A stretch of DNA of 64,000 bases from Oceanicella sp. SM1341 (GCF_003448965.1 NZ_QRGC01000012.1:87297-151296), one strand, 5' to 3'. Positions 31,535 through 41,531 are shown, counted from the stretch's first letter. Program-made: numbers and translations. Notes: generated from the sequence alone by a model not told the origin.

Positions 31535-31619
31535 CGGAACCTCCGTTTCAACAGTCGATCCCGATGCTTGCGCAGAATTGGTCCCCGTTGCGGAAGTGTT
31601 GAGCGCAGCGCGCGCTGGG

Positions 31620-31707
31620 TCGATTCCTTGCCGTTAGTTAAGGTTTATTTACAATTTTAGGTTAATTGATTTTTCACAATTCAATTATAGGTAGAATTTT
31701 AATCTAA
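31620..31707. promoter_or_regulatory. Strongly AT-rich promoter region
   Basis: Nearly 90 bases are dominated by A and T in otherwise GC-rich DNA. It contains TTAA-ggtttat-TTAC, one mismatch from the CtrA-type TTAA-N7-TTAA pattern, and several AATTG/CAATT motifs. It separates the divergent DUF6477 and DUF6456 genes and probably holds their promoters. Confidence 0.5.
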
Positions 31708-32898
31708 TTGGCACGGATTTCTCACGTGACACATCCCGCCACATCCTTTGCCCCGCCCGCCGGGTTTGCCAGGTCCGGCGACGGGACTTCCGGCCCCGGG
31801 GCAGGCGCCTGCGAAACGCCTCCCGCGGCTGTGCTGGTATATCTGGCGCATACCATCTCCGGCCTGTCCATGCGCGAGCTGTCGCGTCGCCTGGGCGTGC
31901 ACCCCTCCACCGTTCACAGGCAGGTGCGCCGCGTCGAGGAAAAGCGGGACGACCCGCTCTTCGACGAGGCCCTCGCCTGCCTCGATCTGCGTTTCAAGGC
32001 CGGCGAAGTGCCTGGCACCATCCTGAAGGAGCACGAAGCTATGCTGCAGCGCAAACATGTCGACCTGCCGGATACCGATGCCGAGATCCAGCGCGAGGCC
32101 CGCAGGATCCTGCGCAGGCTCGGGGAATCCGGCGCCTTCCTCGCCGTCGCACCGGAGGCGGAGCTTGCCGTCGTGTTCCGCGAGACCGTGCCCGGCTGCC
32201 ACCGGCAGACCGCCACGGTGAAGCGCGAGGTTGCCCGCCAGTTCGCCCTGCGCGACTGGGTGGCCTGCCGGCGCAGCGGCAAGCTCGCCTGCTACGAGAT
32301 CACCGCCGCCGGGCGCGCAGCACTCGAGCGCATGCTGGCCCAGGACACCATCCGCAAGCGCGAGACTGCCGGTTTCGCCGAGGCGCGCACCCCCTTCGCC
32401 ATGCAGCACCAGGAGGAGGCGCTGCGCCTCGTCCCCGGTGAGGGCAGGGAGGGCCCGCGCGAGGTGACGGTGAACGCCGCCGAGTCTCCGCTCGCCTGGC
32501 TCGCCCGGCGCTCCGGCCCGAAGGGCGAGGCCTTCCTCAAGCGCCGCGAGCTGGAGGCCGGCGAGCGCCTGCGCGAGGATTTCGAGCGCGCCAATCTCGG
32601 CCCCCGCGTGACCCAGGACTGGGAGCGCTTCCTCACCGCCGGCACCCAGGGCGGCGAGAGCGGCGGGCGCGGCCCGGCCGAGGGCCCGGCGGCGGCGCGC
32701 GAGCGGGTGGCGGAAGCGCTGAAGGCGCTCGGCCCCGGCCTGTCGGACATCGCCTTCCGCTGCTGCTGCTTCCTCGAGGGGCTGGAGACCGCGGAGAAGC
32801 GCCTCGGCTGGTCGAAACGCTCGGGCAAGGTGGTGCTACGCATCGCCCTCCAGCGCCTCGCCGATCACTATGGCTTGCGCGAGGGCGGTATTCTGTGA
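31708..32898 (+). CDS. Helix-turn-helix protein with DUF6456-like C-terminal domain
   Basis: The protein of up to 396 residues has an N-terminal HTH (GLSMRELSRRLGVHPSTVHRQVRRVEEKRDDPLFD), a middle wing-like region and a C-terminal SPLAWLARRSG...FLKRRELEAGERLREDFERANLGPRV plus IAFRCCCFLEGLETAEKRLGWSKRSGKVVLRIALQRLADHYG. The latter matches the DUF6456 layout of alphaproteobacterial regulators. The target is unknown. The start is uncertain: TTG at 31708, GTG at 31726 or later; none has a good ribosome-binding site. Confidence 0.8.
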   Translation: MARISHVTHPATSFAPPAGFARSGDGTSGPGAGACETPPAAVLVYLAHTISGLSMRELSRRLGVHPSTVHRQVRRVEEKRDDPLFDEALACLDLRFKAGEVPGTILKEHEAMLQRKHVDLPDTDAEIQREARRILRRLGESGAFLAVAPEAELAVVFRETVPGCHRQTATVKREVARQFALRDWVACRRSGKLACYEITAAGRAALERMLAQDTIRKRETAGFAEARTPFAMQHQEEALRLVPGEGREGPREVTVNAAESPLAWLARRSGPKGEAFLKRRELEAGERLREDFERANLGPRVTQDWERFLTAGTQGGESGGRGPAEGPAAARERVAEALKALGPGLSDIAFRCCCFLEGLETAEKRLGWSKRSGKVVLRIALQRLADHYGLREGGIL

Positions 32899-32952
32899 CG
32901 CAGCGGGTAAAACTGTGGCAAAGTTGCAAAGAAGCGTTGGTGTGATAGTTTG

Positions 32953-32964
32953 TGCATTGCAGCA
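32953..32964. promoter_or_regulatory. TGC/GCA-rich element before the phasin-like gene
   Basis: TGCATTGCAGCA lies 22 bases upstream of the start of the phasin-like gene. It resembles the TGC...GCA-rich targets of the polyhydroxyalkanoate regulator PhaR; this is a pattern match only. Confidence 0.3.
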
Positions 32965-32985
32965 TTTGCCTGGGAGGATGCCTGA

Positions 32986-33753
32986 ATGACACTTCTGCCC
33001 ATCTTCGAGCCCGGACGCTGGGCCCCCAAGACCAACGAGAGCCCGTTCGAATACTGGGCCAGCCTGTCGCCCGCGGCTCCGTTCTTCGGCGTGGCCTGGC
33101 GCTTTGCCGCCGACCCGAAGGAGGCCGAGAGCCTGAACGCCGGCATGGCCGAGATGTCGCGCGCCATCACGGAGCAGATGTCGAAGTCCGTGAAGGTGGC
33201 GGCGGAGATGACCGAGAGCCTCGCCACCGTGGCGCAGACCCGGATGAAGACCGCCGCCCAGGCCGCCGACGCCGCCGAGGTGGTGACCGCGAAATCCATG
33301 CAGAAGAGCGTGGAGGCGGCGGCCGATATCGGCGGCGCGGTGTCGGACATGACCTTCAAGTCGGTTCGCGCCGCGGCGGACGTGTCGGACACGGTGAACA
33401 TCTCCACCCGCCGGCAGGTGAAGCAGGCGACGGAGGCCTCGGAGGCCATGGGCGAGCGGGCGCAGAAATCCGCCGAGGCGGCGGCCGACTATGCCGATGA
33501 GGTGGTGAAGATGGCCAAGCCGTCCAACCTCTTCGCCAAGGCGCCGGACATGTTCGACGACCTGAAGATGATCCGGGGCGTGGGGCCGAAGCTGGAGCGG
33601 GAGCTGAACCAGATGGGGATCTACTCCTTCGACCAGATCTCCAAGTTCACCGAGGCGAACCTCGCCTGGGTGGATGCCAATCTCACCGCCTTCAAGGGCC
33701 GCCCGTTCCGCGACAACTGGATCGAGCAGGCCATGAGCCTGATGAAGCACTGA
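32986..33753 (+). CDS. Phasin-like protein with C-terminal helix-hairpin-helix domain
   Basis: The 255-residue protein has an N-terminal helical, Ala/Lys-rich region (about residues 45-175, SKSVKVAAEMTESLATVAQ and similar heptads) of phasin type. It ends with a helix-hairpin-helix segment (DDLKMIRGVGPKLERELNQMGIYSFDQISKFTEANLAWVDANL). Phasins coat polyhydroxyalkanoate granules; the C-terminal segment is seen fused to various alphaproteobacterial proteins and suggests nucleic-acid or protein binding. GGGAGGA precedes the ATG. The gene is transcribed alone; tpiA converges on it. Confidence 0.8.
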   Translation: MTLLPIFEPGRWAPKTNESPFEYWASLSPAAPFFGVAWRFAADPKEAESLNAGMAEMSRAITEQMSKSVKVAAEMTESLATVAQTRMKTAAQAADAAEVVTAKSMQKSVEAAADIGGAVSDMTFKSVRAAADVSDTVNISTRRQVKQATEASEAMGERAQKSAEAAADYADEVVKMAKPSNLFAKAPDMFDDLKMIRGVGPKLERELNQMGIYSFDQISKFTEANLAWVDANLTAFKGRPFRDNWIEQAMSLMKH

Positions 33754-33760
33754 AATGCGG

Positions 33761-33787
33761 GCGCGGGGCCCCTCGCGGGCCCCGCGC
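33761..33787. terminator. GC-rich hairpin between convergent genes
   Basis: GCGCGGGGCCC pairs with GGGCCCCGCGC between the phasin-like gene and tpiA. No T-run; possibly a bidirectional transcription stop. Confidence 0.4.
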
Positions 33788-33794
33788 CGCGCGC

Positions 33795-34544
33795 TCAGCC
33801 TTCCGCGGCGCGGATGATTTCGGAGAAGTCCGAGGCCTTCAGCGAGGCGCCGCCGACCAGCCCCCCGTCCACGTCGCGCAGCGCGAAGATCTCCGCCGCG
33901 TTGCCCGGCTTCACCGAGCCGCCGTAGAGGATGCGGATGCCGTCGGCCACGTCGGCGCCGAAGCGCCGTGCGAGGGCGCCGCGGATGGCGGTGTGCACTT
34001 CCTCGATTTCCGGGTTGGTGGGGGTGCGGCCGGTGCCGATGGCCCAGACCGGCTCGTAGGCCACCACGGTGGTGAGGGCGATCGCGCCATCGGGGATCGA
34101 TTCGGCCACCTGGGTGGTGACGATGTCGAGCGTGTGGCCGGCGTCGCGCTCGGCCTCGGTCTCGCCCACGCAGACCACGGCGGTGAGGCCGGCGTCCCAG
34201 GCGGCCTTCGTCTTCTGCGCCACGAGGGCGGAGCTTTCGCCATGGTCGGCCCGGCGCTCGGAATGGCCGAGGATGACATGGGTCGCGCCGCTGTCGGAGA
34301 GCATGGTGGCGGAGATGTCGCCGGTATGCGCGCCGGAGGCGGCCACGTGACAGTCCTGCCCGCCGAGGCGGATGGAGGAGCCCGCCGCGGCGAGGGCCGA
34401 CTGGGCGAGCAGGGTGGCGGGGGGGCAGATCAGCACGTCGCAGGCCGGTTCGGGGAAGCTGTCACGCAGGGTCTCGATCTCGGCCAGCGCGGTCCTGAGC
34501 CCGTTCATCTTCCAGTTTCCGGCGGCGAGCTTGCGTCGGGTCAT
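33795..34544 (-). CDS. tpiA: Triosephosphate isomerase
   Basis: The 249-residue TIM barrel interconverts dihydroxyacetone phosphate and glyceraldehyde 3-phosphate. Active-site residues are visible: Asn/Lys in AGNWKMNG, His in VILGHSERR, Glu in [11 protein letters not shown], and the phosphate loop [12 protein letters not shown]. It is a single-gene unit. Confidence 0.97.
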   Translation of the reverse strand: MTRRKLAAGNWKMNGLRTALAEIETLRDSFPEPACDVLICPPATLLAQSALAAAGSSIRLGGQDCHVAASGAHTGDISATMLSDSGATHVILGHSERRADHGESSALVAQKTKAAWDAGLTAVVCVGETEAERDAGHTLDIVTTQVAESIPDGAIALTTVVAYEPVWAIGTGRTPTNPEIEEVHTAIRGALARRFGADVADGIRILYGGSVKPGNAAEIFALRDVDGGLVGGASLKASDFSEIIRAAEG

Positions 34545-34650
34545 CCCTGTCCTCCTGATGTCGTTGACGCATCGACAGATAGCGCAGGAGGTGGGTGCCT
34601 TCCAGTCTCGCGACCGGCGGCCGGGATGCGGGGGATCGCCGCGCCGGGAG

Positions 34651-35007
34651 TCAGGCCCCGGCGGCGGTGTCGAACTTCACGGATTCGCCGCAGCCGCAGG
34701 CGTCCGTCACGTTGGGGTTGTTGAAGGCGAAGCCGCTCTCGAGCAGCGACACCTTGTAGTCGATCTCGGTGCCGAACAGGAACATCTGCGCCATCGGCGC
34801 GATAAGCACCCGCGCGCCGTCCTGCTCCACCACCACGTCCGCCGGGTCGGCGGCATCGACGTATTCCATGGTGTATTCCATGCCCGCGCAGCCGCCCTTC
34901 TTCAGGCCGATGCGCAGGCCGTACTTGCCGCCCTGCATCAGCTTGCCGATCTGTTTCGCGGCGGCGTCCGTGATGGTCACGGGCGATTTTCCGGGGATGC
35001 CGAACAT
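34651..35007 (-). CDS. Iron-sulfur cluster assembly accessory protein (IscA/SufA/HesB type)
   Basis: The 118-residue A-type carrier has the three cluster-binding cysteines: one in [10 protein letters not shown] and two in the C-terminal ACGCGES. It passes Fe-S clusters to target proteins. It lies 100 bases downstream of a SufT-like gene on the same strand, suggesting a small Fe-S assembly unit at the end of a SUF-type set; no other suf genes are in the window. Confidence 0.93.
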   Translation of the reverse strand: MFGIPGKSPVTITDAAAKQIGKLMQGGKYGLRIGLKKGGCAGMEYTMEYVDAADPADVVVEQDGARVLIAPMAQMFLFGTEIDYKVSLLESGFAFNNPNVTDACGCGESVKFDTAAGA

Positions 35008-35107
35008 TCTGGCGCTCCTTCATGGCATGGTCCCGCCGCCCGGAGGTCCGGGCAGGGGCATCACATTGAAAATAGGAGGAAGCCTGCCCGCGCGCAAGGG
35101 CGCGGGG

Positions 35108-35467
35108 TCACATGAAGCCCAGCTCGAGCCGTGCCTCGTCCGAGAGCATCTCCATGCCCCAGGGCGGGTCCCACACCAGCTCCACGTCGACGGATTTCAC
35201 CCCGCCGATGGGCTCCACCGCATCCATCACCCAGCCGGGCATCTCGCCGGCCACCGGGCAGCCCGGGGCGGTGAGGGTCATGCGGATGGCGACGTTGTTC
35301 TCGGCGTCGATGGCGATCGTGTACACCAGCCCGAGGTCGTAGATGTTCACCGGGATCTCGGGGTCGTGCACGGTGCGGCACGCCTCCACGACCGCGTCGT
35401 AGAGCGGGTGGTCGGTGGTCGAGGGCTGAATGATCGGCGCCCCTTCCATCATCTCGTTTCCGTCCAT
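35108..35467 (-). CDS. sufT: SufT-like DUF59/MIP18-family Fe-S assembly protein
   Basis: The 119-residue protein has the DUF59 core VHDPEIPVNIYDLGLVYTIAID and the conserved cysteine in TLTAPGCPVAGEMPGW, then VELVWDPPWGMEMLSDEARLELG. These proteins assist Fe-S cluster maturation. It precedes the A-type carrier and is divergent from tgt (76 bases). Confidence 0.9.
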   Translation of the reverse strand: MDGNEMMEGAPIIQPSTTDHPLYDAVVEACRTVHDPEIPVNIYDLGLVYTIAIDAENNVAIRMTLTAPGCPVAGEMPGWVMDAVEPIGGVKSVDVELVWDPPWGMEMLSDEARLELGFM

Positions 35468-35543
35468 GGCTCAGATCCTGCCTTTCATTTCCCGACCAAT
35501 CATATAAGGAAACCGCGCCGCCGCGTCCAGAGAGGCCCCCGAG

Positions 35544-36674
35544 ATGACCGCCACGTTCCGCTTCACGATTTCCGCCACCGACGGTGCGGCGCGCACCGGC
35601 ACCGTCCACACCCCGCGCGGCGACATCCGCACCCCGGCCTTCATGCCGGTGGGCACCGCCGCCACGGTGAAGGCGATGCTGCCCGGGAGCGTGCGCGCGA
35701 CAGGGGCCGACATCCTGCTGGGCAACACCTATCACCTGATGCTGCGCCCCGGGGCGGAGCGGGTGGCGCGGCTGGGCGGGCTGCACCGGTTCATGAACTG
35801 GGAGCGCCCGATCCTCACCGATTCCGGCGGCTTCCAGGTGATGAGCCTCGCCGGCCTGCGCAAGCTCACCGAGGAGGGCGTGCGCTTCAAGAGCCATGTC
35901 GACGGCTCGGTGCACCATCTCTCGCCGGAAAGCTCGATGGAGATCCAGCGCCTGCTCGGCTCCGACATCGTGATGTGCTTCGACGAATGCACGCCGCACC
36001 CCGCCACCGAGCCGGTGGCGGCGGAGAGCATGCGGCTGTCGATGCGGTGGGCGCAGCGCTCGCGCGATGCCTTCGGCGACCGGCCGGGCCACGCGCTCTT
36101 CGGCATCCAGCAGGGCTCCGTCTTTCGCGATCTGCGCGAGGAGAGTGCCGAGAAGCTGCGCGCCATCGGCTTCGAGGGCTATGCCATCGGCGGGCTCGCG
36201 GTGGGCGAGGGGCAGGAGGCGATGTTCGGCGTGCTCGACTACGCGCCGGGCATGCTGCCCGCCGACCGGCCGCGCTACCTGATGGGGGTCGGCAAGCCCG
36301 ACGACATCGTGGGTGCGGTGCAGCGCGGGGTGGACATGTTCGACTGCGTTCTCCCCTCGCGCTCGGGGCGCACGGGCCAGGCGCTCACCCGGTTCGGCGC
36401 GGTGAACATCAAGAATGCGCGACATCTCGACGACCCGCGCCCGCTCGACCCCGAATGCTCCTGCCCGGCTTGCAGCCACTATTCCCGTGCCTATCTTCAC
36501 CACGTGTTCAAGGCGGGGGAGATCATCTCCTCCATGCTGCTCACCTGGCATAACCTGCATTACTATCAGGAGCTTATGCAGGGGCTGCGCGATGCCGTGG
36601 CCGCCGGCACGCTGGAGGATTTCGCCCGCGCCTTCCATGCGCGGCGCGCGGAAGGCGACGTGGAGCCGCTCTGA
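35544..36674 (+). CDS. tgt: Queuine tRNA-ribosyltransferase
   Basis: The 376-residue TIM-barrel enzyme exchanges guanine-34 for preQ1 in tRNAs with GUN anticodons. The catalytic Asp is in [12 protein letters not shown], the nucleophile region is [15 protein letters not shown], and the zinc site is [16 protein letters not shown]. Standard length. Divergent from sufT; lon follows. Confidence 0.97.
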   Translation: MTATFRFTISATDGAARTGTVHTPRGDIRTPAFMPVGTAATVKAMLPGSVRATGADILLGNTYHLMLRPGAERVARLGGLHRFMNWERPILTDSGGFQVMSLAGLRKLTEEGVRFKSHVDGSVHHLSPESSMEIQRLLGSDIVMCFDECTPHPATEPVAAESMRLSMRWAQRSRDAFGDRPGHALFGIQQGSVFRDLREESAEKLRAIGFEGYAIGGLAVGEGQEAMFGVLDYAPGMLPADRPRYLMGVGKPDDIVGAVQRGVDMFDCVLPSRSGRTGQALTRFGAVNIKNARHLDDPRPLDPECSCPACSHYSRAYLHHVFKAGEIISSMLLTWHNLHYYQELMQGLRDAVAAGTLEDFARAFHARRAEGDVEPL

Positions 36675-36755
36675 GGGCGACTCCGGCAGATTGCCCGGCG
36701 CCTGTCTGTTCGCGCTTGCGGGCGCCGGCGCGGCAGCGCACACTTCGTTGAAGGA

Positions 36756-36770
36756 TCAGTGACACACTGA
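36756..36770. promoter_or_regulatory. Inverted repeat upstream of lon
   Basis: TCAGTG-aca-CACTGA is a perfect 6-bp inverted repeat about 45 bases upstream of the predicted lon promoter; a candidate operator. Confidence 0.35.
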
Positions 36771-36812
36771 CTCGGGGCCGGCTTCACATCAGGCACCCGA
36801 AGGCCGGGGGCG

Positions 36813-36841
36813 CTTGAACCCGGCGGGGGGTCACCCCAAAT
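36813..36841 (+). promoter_or_regulatory. RpoH (heat-shock)-type promoter of lon
   Basis: CTTGAA (36813-36818), a 15-base spacer and CCCCAAAT (36834-36841) resemble the sigma-32 consensus CTTGAA / CCCCATNT. It lies about 73 bases before the lon start. Confidence 0.6.
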
Positions 36842-36913
36842 GTGAAGCCCGAATTGGGGGTGTCATGCCGCTGGATGCGCCGGGGCAGGGCGCCTTGCAG
36901 AAAGGACAAGTAC

Positions 36914-39307
36914 ATGAGCAGTTCAGGAAGCGTTTCCTATCCCGTCCTTCCGCTGCGCGACATCGTCGTGTTCCCGCACATGGTCGTTCCGCTTTTCGTG
37001 GGGCGCGAAAAATCCGTGCGGGCGCTGGAAGACGTGATGAAGGAAGACAAGCAGATCCTCCTGTCCAGTCAGAAGGATCCGTCCATCGATGAGCCTGCCG
37101 CCTCCGACATCTACGAGGTCGGCGTCATCGCCAACGTTCTGCAGCTGCTGAAACTGCCCGACGGCACCGTGAAGGTGCTGGTCGAGGGCAAGTCGCGCGT
37201 GCACATCGACCGTTTCATCGAGAACGACTCCTATTTCGAGGCCGAGGCGACGCTGATCGAGGAGACCGCCAACGATCCGTCCACGATCGAGGCGCTCACC
37301 CGCACCATCGCCGCCGAGTTCGAGAAATACGCCAAGCTCAACAAGAACGTGCCGGACGAGACCGTGGCCTCCGTCGCCGATCTCACCGAGCCTGCCAAGC
37401 TGGCCGACACCATTGCCGGTCACCTGGGCGTGCGGCTCGACGAGAAGCAGGGGCTGCTGGAGGTCTTCGACGTCGGTGAGCGGCTGGAGCGCATCTACGG
37501 TCTGATGCAGGGCGAGATGTCGGTGCTGCAGGTCGAGAAGAAGATCAAGAGCCGCGTCAAGACGCAGATGGAGCGCACCCAGCGCGAGTACTATCTGAAC
37601 GAGCAGATGAAGGCCATCCAGCGCGAGCTGGGCGATGGCGAGGACGGTCGTGACGATGCCTCCGAGTACGAGGAGAAGATCAACGCGACCAAGTTCACCA
37701 AGGAAGCCAAGGACAAGGCGCTGGCCGAGCTGAAGAAGCTGCGCCAGATGTCGCCGATGTCGGCCGAGGCGACCGTGGTGCGCAACTACCTCGACTGGAT
37801 GCTGGCCATCCCCTGGGGCGTGAAGAGCCGGGTGAAGAAGGACCTCGGCCGGGCGGAGAAGATCCTCAACGATGACCACTACGGCCTCGAGAAGGTCAAG
37901 GAGCGGATCATCGAGTATCTCGCCGTGCAGTCGCGCTCCGACAAGCTGCGCGGGCCGATCCTGTGCCTCGTCGGCCCTCCGGGCGTCGGCAAGACCAGCC
38001 TGGGCAAGTCGGTGGCGAAGGCCACGGGGCGCGAGTTCATCCGCATCTCGCTCGGCGGTGTCCGGGACGAGGCGGAGATCCGCGGCCACCGGAGGACCTA
38101 TATCGGCTCGATGCCCGGCAAGATCGTGCAGTCGATGAAGAAGGCCAAGACCACGAACCCGCTCATCCTGCTCGACGAGATCGACAAGATGGGCCAGGAC
38201 TTCCGCGGCGACCCCGCGAGCGCGATGCTCGAGGTGCTCGATCCGGAGCAGAACTCGACCTTCATGGACCACTACCTGGAGGTGGAGTACGACCTGTCGA
38301 ACGTGCTCTTCTTCACCACCGCGAACAGCTACAACCTGCCGCGGCCGCTGCTCGACCGGATGGAGATCATCCCGCTCGCCGGCTACACCGAGGTGGAGAA
38401 GGTCGAGATCGCCAAGCGTCACCTGCTCTCCAAGCAGGAGAAGGCGCACGGGCTGAAGAAGGGTGAGTTCACACTGCAGGACGACGCGCTGCTCGAGATC
38501 GTGCGCACCTACACCCGCGAGGCGGGCGTGCGTAACCTGGAGCGCGAGCTGGCCCGCCTGTGCCGCAAGGCCGTGACCGAGATCGTGAAGGGCACGACCA
38601 AGTCCGTCGTGGTGACGCCGGAGAAGCTCGAGGAGATGCTCGGGGTGAAGCGGTTCCGCTACGGCCTGGCCGAGGAAACCGACCAGGTGGGTGTGGTCAC
38701 CGGCCTGGCCTGGACCGAGGTGGGCGGCGACCTGCTGCAGATCGAGGCGCTGAAACTGCCCGGCAAGGGACGGATGAAGACCACCGGCAAGCTCGGTGAC
38801 GTGATGAAGGAGAGCATCGACGCGGCCTCGTCCTACGTGCGTTCCAAGTCGCTCAGCCTGGGCGTGAAGCCGACCGAGTTCGAGAAGATGGACATCCACG
38901 TCCACGTGCCCGAGGGGGCAACCCCGAAGGACGGCCCCTCCGCGGGTGTGGGCATGGTGACCTCGATCGTCTCGGTGCTCACCGACATCCCGGTCCGCAA
39001 GGACGTGGCGATGACCGGCGAGGTGACCCTGCGCGGCAACGTGCTGGCGATCGGCGGCCTGAAGGAGAAGCTCCTCGCTGCCCTGCGCGGCGGCATCAAG
39101 ACGGTGCTGATCCCGAAGGAGAACGTGAAGGACCTGCGGGACATCCCGGACTCGGTGAAATCCGGCATGGAGATCATCCCGGTCGAGTCGGTCCGCGAGG
39201 TGCTGAAGGTGGCGCTCACCCGCCAGCCCGAGCCGATCGAATGGTCGCCCGAGGCCGACCTGCCGCCGCAGTCCAAGCCGGCGGAGACCGACCTCACCGC
39301 GCATTGA
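36914..39307 (+). CDS. lon: ATP-dependent protease Lon
   Basis: The 797-residue AAA+ protease has the substrate-binding N-domain ([23 protein letters not shown]), Walker [12 protein letters not shown], Walker [12 protein letters not shown], and the C-terminal Ser-Lys peptidase (catalytic Ser in [11 protein letters not shown], Lys in [13 protein letters not shown]). It degrades damaged and regulatory proteins in the cytoplasm. AAAGGA precedes the ATG at 36914. A heat-shock-type promoter and a terminator frame it as a single-gene unit. Confidence 0.97.
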   Translation: MSSSGSVSYPVLPLRDIVVFPHMVVPLFVGREKSVRALEDVMKEDKQILLSSQKDPSIDEPAASDIYEVGVIANVLQLLKLPDGTVKVLVEGKSRVHIDRFIENDSYFEAEATLIEETANDPSTIEALTRTIAAEFEKYAKLNKNVPDETVASVADLTEPAKLADTIAGHLGVRLDEKQGLLEVFDVGERLERIYGLMQGEMSVLQVEKKIKSRVKTQMERTQREYYLNEQMKAIQRELGDGEDGRDDASEYEEKINATKFTKEAKDKALAELKKLRQMSPMSAEATVVRNYLDWMLAIPWGVKSRVKKDLGRAEKILNDDHYGLEKVKERIIEYLAVQSRSDKLRGPILCLVGPPGVGKTSLGKSVAKATGREFIRISLGGVRDEAEIRGHRRTYIGSMPGKIVQSMKKAKTTNPLILLDEIDKMGQDFRGDPASAMLEVLDPEQNSTFMDHYLEVEYDLSNVLFFTTANSYNLPRPLLDRMEIIPLAGYTEVEKVEIAKRHLLSKQEKAHGLKKGEFTLQDDALLEIVRTYTREAGVRNLERELARLCRKAVTEIVKGTTKSVVVTPEKLEEMLGVKRFRYGLAEETDQVGVVTGLAWTEVGGDLLQIEALKLPGKGRMKTTGKLGDVMKESIDAASSYVRSKSLSLGVKPTEFEKMDIHVHVPEGATPKDGPSAGVGMVTSIVSVLTDIPVRKDVAMTGEVTLRGNVLAIGGLKEKLLAALRGGIKTVLIPKENVKDLRDIPDSVKSGMEIIPVESVREVLKVALTRQPEPIEWSPEADLPPQSKPAETDLTAH

Positions 39308-39334
39308 TCGCCCGGTGACATGAGCCCTGAAACG

Positions 39335-39366
39335 GCGGCGGACAGGCACCTGTCCGCCGCTTTTTT
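39335..39366 (+). terminator. Rho-independent terminator of lon
   Basis: GCGGCGGACAGG-ca-CCTGTCCGCCGC followed by TTTTTT: a perfect 12-bp stem about 27 bases after the lon stop. Confidence 0.95.
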
Positions 39367-39481
39367 CATGCGCTCCCGGCGGCTGTGTAACCTTTCCGAA
39401 ACCAGTTGCAATGTGTCGGCCCTCAGGCACTGTGGTTGTGCCGCGGGCCGTTCCGGCCCGGGCCGCACAGGGAGAGAGACG

Positions 39482-39727
39482 ATGAAGAAGATGGAACTGA
39501 TCGACCACGTCGCGGAGACGACCGGGAAGCCCAAGCGCGTCGTCCGCGAAATCGCGGATGCGCTGTTCTCCTCCATCCACGAGCAGTTGCAAGCCGAGGA
39601 GGTTGTTGTTATTCCCCCTCTCGGCCGGATCGTTGTCCGCAAGTTCGGCGAGGGTGATGAGCAGAAGACCGCCTACAAGGTGATCCTCGCCACGCCCAAG
39701 TCCGAAGAGGAAGTCGCGGAGGCCTGA
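39482..39727 (+). CDS. HU-family DNA-binding protein
   Basis: The 81-residue protein has the HU/IHF start (MKKMELIDHVAETTGKPKRVVREIADALFSSIHEQL) and the beta-arm (VVVIPPLGRIVVRKFGEGDEQKTAYKVILATPK). The arm and C-terminus diverge from canonical HupB, so it is a divergent nucleoid protein. lon-hupB order is common in proteobacteria, although a terminator separates them here. A tRNA gene follows after 11 bases. Confidence 0.85.
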   Translation: MKKMELIDHVAETTGKPKRVVREIADALFSSIHEQLQAEEVVVIPPLGRIVVRKFGEGDEQKTAYKVILATPKSEEEVAEA

Positions 39728-39738
39728 TCCCCGGTCGG

Positions 39739-39814
39739 GGGCGGTTAGCTCAGTTGGTAGAGCGCCTCGTTTACACCGAGGATGTCGGGAGTTCGAGCCT
39801 CTCACCGCCCACCA
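39739..39814 (+). tRNA. tRNA-Val (anticodon UAC)
   Basis: A full 76-base cloverleaf with encoded CCA: acceptor GGGCGGT/ACCGCCC, D-arm TTAGCTCAGTTGGTAGAGC, anticodon stem CCTCG/CGAGG with loop TTTACAC (TAC), and T-arm with GTTCGAGCC. The next 239 bases (39815-40053) hold no gene I can support. Confidence 0.97.
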
Positions 39815-40053
39815 TGATTTCGGCAGTCCGGCGTGATGCTCCGAGGCGGCAGGCCCGCCGGCGGATTGCTCCTTCCCCGCGCGAGGGCGACCGGAAAGCC
39901 GATTTGCCAGGACATGACGGGCGCGCGCCCACGCCGGCGCGCAGGGCGCGGGTCATCCGGGCCTTGGAGGGCTCCGGCGCCGCAACGCTTCGGGCAGTGG
40001 ATCCTGAAGGGCGGCGGGCCGGTCCGTCCGTGAGGGGCGGGGCCCCGTTGCGG

Positions 40054-41232
40054 TCAGAAGATGAAGTCGTCGGACCGCAAGGCGCTCGCGTCTACGCCGC
40101 GCAGCAGCAGCTGGTCGGTGCCCCCGCCGATGATGAGGGCGCCGTGCGGAGTCTGGTGGATCTCCTGGCGCAGCTCCGCGAAAGAGGCCGCGGGCGAGAA
40201 ATCGCGCAGGTCGACGCGGTCCTCGTCGGGGTCGAAGTCGAGGATGCGGTCGAAGCCGTCGCCGTCGGAATAGAGAAACCGGTCGGCATCGGTGCCGCCG
40301 ATCAGCGCGTCGTTGCCGCTTCGGCCCGCGAGGATGTCGCGCCCGCCGCTGCCCACGACCCGGTCCGCGCCCGCGCCTCCGTCGAGCCGGTCGTGGCCGG
40401 GCCCGCCGAACAGCACGTCGTTGCCGGCGCCGCCGTAGAACTGGTCGTCGCCGACATGTCCGGCGATGCGGTCGTTTCCGGCCTCGCCGTAGAGGATGTC
40501 GTCGCCCGCGGCACCGTACATCCGGTCGTTGCCCGCGCCGCCGAGCAGCCGGTCGTTTCCGGCCTCGCCGATCATGTAGTCATGCCCGTCGCCCCCGAAG
40601 AGCGTATCGTTTCCCGGACCGCCGTAGAGCCTGTCATCCCCGATGCCGCCATGGGCCTGGTCTGCACCGTCTCCGCCGTAGACGACGTCGCGCCCACCGC
40701 CGCCGCGCAGCAGGTCGGCCCCGGCGTGGCCGTAAACCCGGTCGGCACCGTCGCCGGCGAAGACGGCGTCCTCGAACGCCCCGCCGTAGACGCGGTCGTT
40801 GCCCGGCCCGCCATGCACCTCGGAGCCTGCAGGGAGCGACAGGGTGAGCGTGTCCGCGCCCGCGGAGCCGGTGAAGGTGAAGGCGTAGGAACTGTCGCTG
40901 ATGGAGATGTCGGAGCGCGTGGCATGATGCTCGAGGCCCGAGAGATCGAGCAGGGCGAGTGGCACGCCATCGCCGATGTATTCCTCGTCGCGGATGACCT
41001 GGTAGTCGGAGACCGGGGTCATGTAGACCTGCGCGAACAGGGCGGAGGTCGGGTCGCCCGCATCGATGTAGAATGAATGGCTGATGAGCAGGGGGCCCCA
41101 GGTGTCGGGCAGGGGCCCGGAAAGAACCCATTCCTCCGGGGGCAGTACGGTCAGACCATTACTTTGATTGGTTACGCTATTGTTTGGCACATCAAGCTCC
41201 ATGAAATCGTAAAAATGGGTGACAGAAGTCAT
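40054..41232 (-). CDS. RTX (hemolysin-type calcium-binding repeat) secreted protein
   Basis: The 392-residue protein has a short N-terminal region of unknown type (residues 1 to about 125), then about ten or more glycine/aspartate nonapeptides (GGPGNDRVYGG, GGDGADQAHGG, GGAGNDRMYGA and so on) from about 136 to 320. It ends with a typical RTX C-terminus (DFDPDEDRVDLRDFSP...LRGVDASALRSDDFIF). Such proteins leave by type I secretion using a C-terminal signal and fold on binding calcium outside. No ABC exporter is adjacent. The N-terminal part carries no recognised enzyme motif. Confidence 0.88.
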   Translation of the reverse strand: MTSVTHFYDFMELDVPNNSVTNQSNGLTVLPPEEWVLSGPLPDTWGPLLISHSFYIDAGDPTSALFAQVYMTPVSDYQVIRDEEYIGDGVPLALLDLSGLEHHATRSDISISDSSYAFTFTGSAGADTLTLSLPAGSEVHGGPGNDRVYGGAFEDAVFAGDGADRVYGHAGADLLRGGGGRDVVYGGDGADQAHGGIGDDRLYGGPGNDTLFGGDGHDYMIGEAGNDRLLGGAGNDRMYGAAGDDILYGEAGNDRIAGHVGDDQFYGGAGNDVLFGGPGHDRLDGGAGADRVVGSGGRDILAGRSGNDALIGGTDADRFLYSDGDGFDRILDFDPDEDRVDLRDFSPAASFAELRQEIHQTPHGALIIGGGTDQLLLRGVDASALRSDDFIF

Positions 41233-41531
41233 GAGTGTACTGCGCGATTGTGGAATTGTCCGGGCGAGAGCGGCAGGGGCCGTTCACGAATGAGGATCGG
41301 GGCCGTACTGCGCCAGCGGGCCGCCGGACCGGCGCCGCGGTTTCTTCGCCCCCGTCATCCGCGATTGATCGCACAATCAGCGCGGCATTCCGTGGCCGGC
41401 GGGCCGAATGGAACGTTTCAGTGGATTGGGCCGTTTTGCTGATGGGAAATCAGAGAGTTACAAATTAAGGAAAAAATTTGACTACGCCGATATGCGATGT
41501 AGCTTGAGCCGTACTCCAGATAGAGGGCGCT

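Noticed and set aside
33761..33787. Strong intrinsic terminator between the phasin-like gene and tpiA
   Set aside because: Stem is good but there is no T-run on either strand, so it is listed only as a low-confidence hairpin.
36923..39805. Long minus-strand open frame opposite lon
   Set aside because: His/Leu/Asp-rich antisense shadow; lon motifs are complete on the plus strand.
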